Source: Pseudomonas congelans
Lineage (GTDB): Bacteria; Pseudomonadota; Gammaproteobacteria; Pseudomonadales; Pseudomonadaceae
Length of the DNA stretch: 64,000 nt
Direction of reading: 5' to 3'
Assembly: GCF_900103225.1 (NCBI RefSeq)
Contig: NZ_FNJH01000002.1
Location: forward strand, 716,345 to 780,344
Under the pieces are notes generated by a model. The model had not been told where the DNA came from, made no database searches, and worked only from the letters and a program-made list of their open reading frames with translations. Made by a program: the position numbers and the translations under genes. Below are positions 63,677 to 64,000 of the stretch, in pieces. Positions within the stretch are counted from its first letter, which is position 1. Each line of letters begins with the position of its first letter.

Positions 63677-64000
63677 ATGATGGGCGAATTTGATGCCATC
63701 CGACCTTACAACGATGCAGAAGTCCCCGCCGTCTTGGCACGTCTGCTGAGCGACAAAGCCTTTCTCGCCATTCTGACCCGATTTCGCTTTCCCCGCCTTG
63801 CGGGCGCATTCGGCTGGCTGCTGCAGCCAACCCTGGCACGCAAGCTGCGCCGCGAGTTCGCCGGTATCGACTCGGTCGCCACGCTGCAGGACAAGGTTGA
63901 ATATTACGTCGACCACACCATCGAACGCGCCACGGACGGGGTCACCTACACCGGCGTCGAACAACTGAAGTCCGGTTGCGCCTACCTGTTTCTGGCCAAC
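63677..64000 (+). CDS. Putative acyltransferase-family protein (partial, C-terminus outside window)
   Basis: The frame is open from the ATG at 63677 (a second ATG follows at once) to the window end, 108 codons. The visible part (FDAIRPYNDAEVPAVLARLL, KVEYYVDHTIERATDGVTYT, CAYLFLAN) resembles the N-terminal region of proteobacterial glycerol acyltransferase-like proteins, in which the HX4D catalytic motif would follow just beyond the window edge. The assignment therefore rests on the N-terminal region only. GAGAG precedes the start closely. Confidence 0.55.
   Translation, partial: MMGEFDAIRPYNDAEVPAVLARLLSDKAFLAILTRFRFPRLAGAFGWLLQPTLARKLRREFAGIDSVATLQDKVEYYVDHTIERATDGVTYTGVEQLKSGCAYLFLAN

Overview
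The window is a stretch of Pseudomonas chromosome, most likely from the P. syringae group. The evidence is its high GC content, its gene families (YXWGXW lipoprotein, DUF3509, DUF3649/PepSY pair, HopJ-family protein, folM-folE-folX) and its short palindromic intergenic repeats of the type 'cgttcccacgctccgcgtgggaa'. No tRNA, rRNA, CRISPR array, insertion sequence or prophage was seen. The genus is inferred from recognised protein families, not from a search.

Layout. 1-6183: a ferric citrate island, with fecI-fecR, a repeat block and fecA, and a divergent DUF3649/PepSY membrane pair behind a Fur box. 6184-10582: small housekeeping and stress genes (an HPF/RaiA-like protein, DUF3509, a lipoprotein, psiE, and yebG with a LexA box upstream). 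10583-19212: a polysaccharide locus, wecB, a BcsB-like protein, nfrB, an nfrA-like gene and a DUF4434-like protein. This is the best candidate for a poorly described system: the E. coli N4-receptor glycan machinery (WecB/NfrB/NfrA) appears to be joined to a cellulose-synthase type periplasmic subunit. 19294-31174: mixed genes, including sirB1-like, SDR, flavodoxin, PilZ-like, the pterin operon folM-folE-folX, trxB behind a possible attenuator, cysZ, and three short unusual genes near 30 kb.

31468-39297: a GT4 glycosyltransferase with a possible Pho box, an Old Yellow Enzyme, glutathione peroxidase, slyD, pta, an acyltransferase and an OmpA-like lipoprotein. 39411-48847: uracil catabolism. A BMP-type ABC importer (four genes) and rutR lie on the minus strand, and rutABCDF on the plus strand. 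A 39-bp element containing a RutR-like palindrome occurs as an inverted pair, one copy before the importer and one before rutA; rutE and rutG are absent, so the importer probably supplies the substrate. 48969-50257: an HD-GYP phosphodiesterase behind a 34-codon ORF. 50282-58543: a MalT/LuxR regulator, DUF1329 and DUF1302 proteins and an acyl-CoA ligase, probably for use of a hydrophobic substrate.

58712-64000: a LysE-type exporter, rsmC, a yybP-ykoY-like manganese riboswitch before a GDT1-family transporter, an M48 lipoprotein protease, an SRAP protein, two small genes and the start of an acyltransferase-like gene cut by the window end. Cyclic-di-GMP recurs as a theme (MshEN motifs in NfrB, a PilZ-like protein, an HD-GYP protein). 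Start codons were chosen from Shine-Dalgarno (SD) spacing, overlaps and family lengths, and are inferred throughout.
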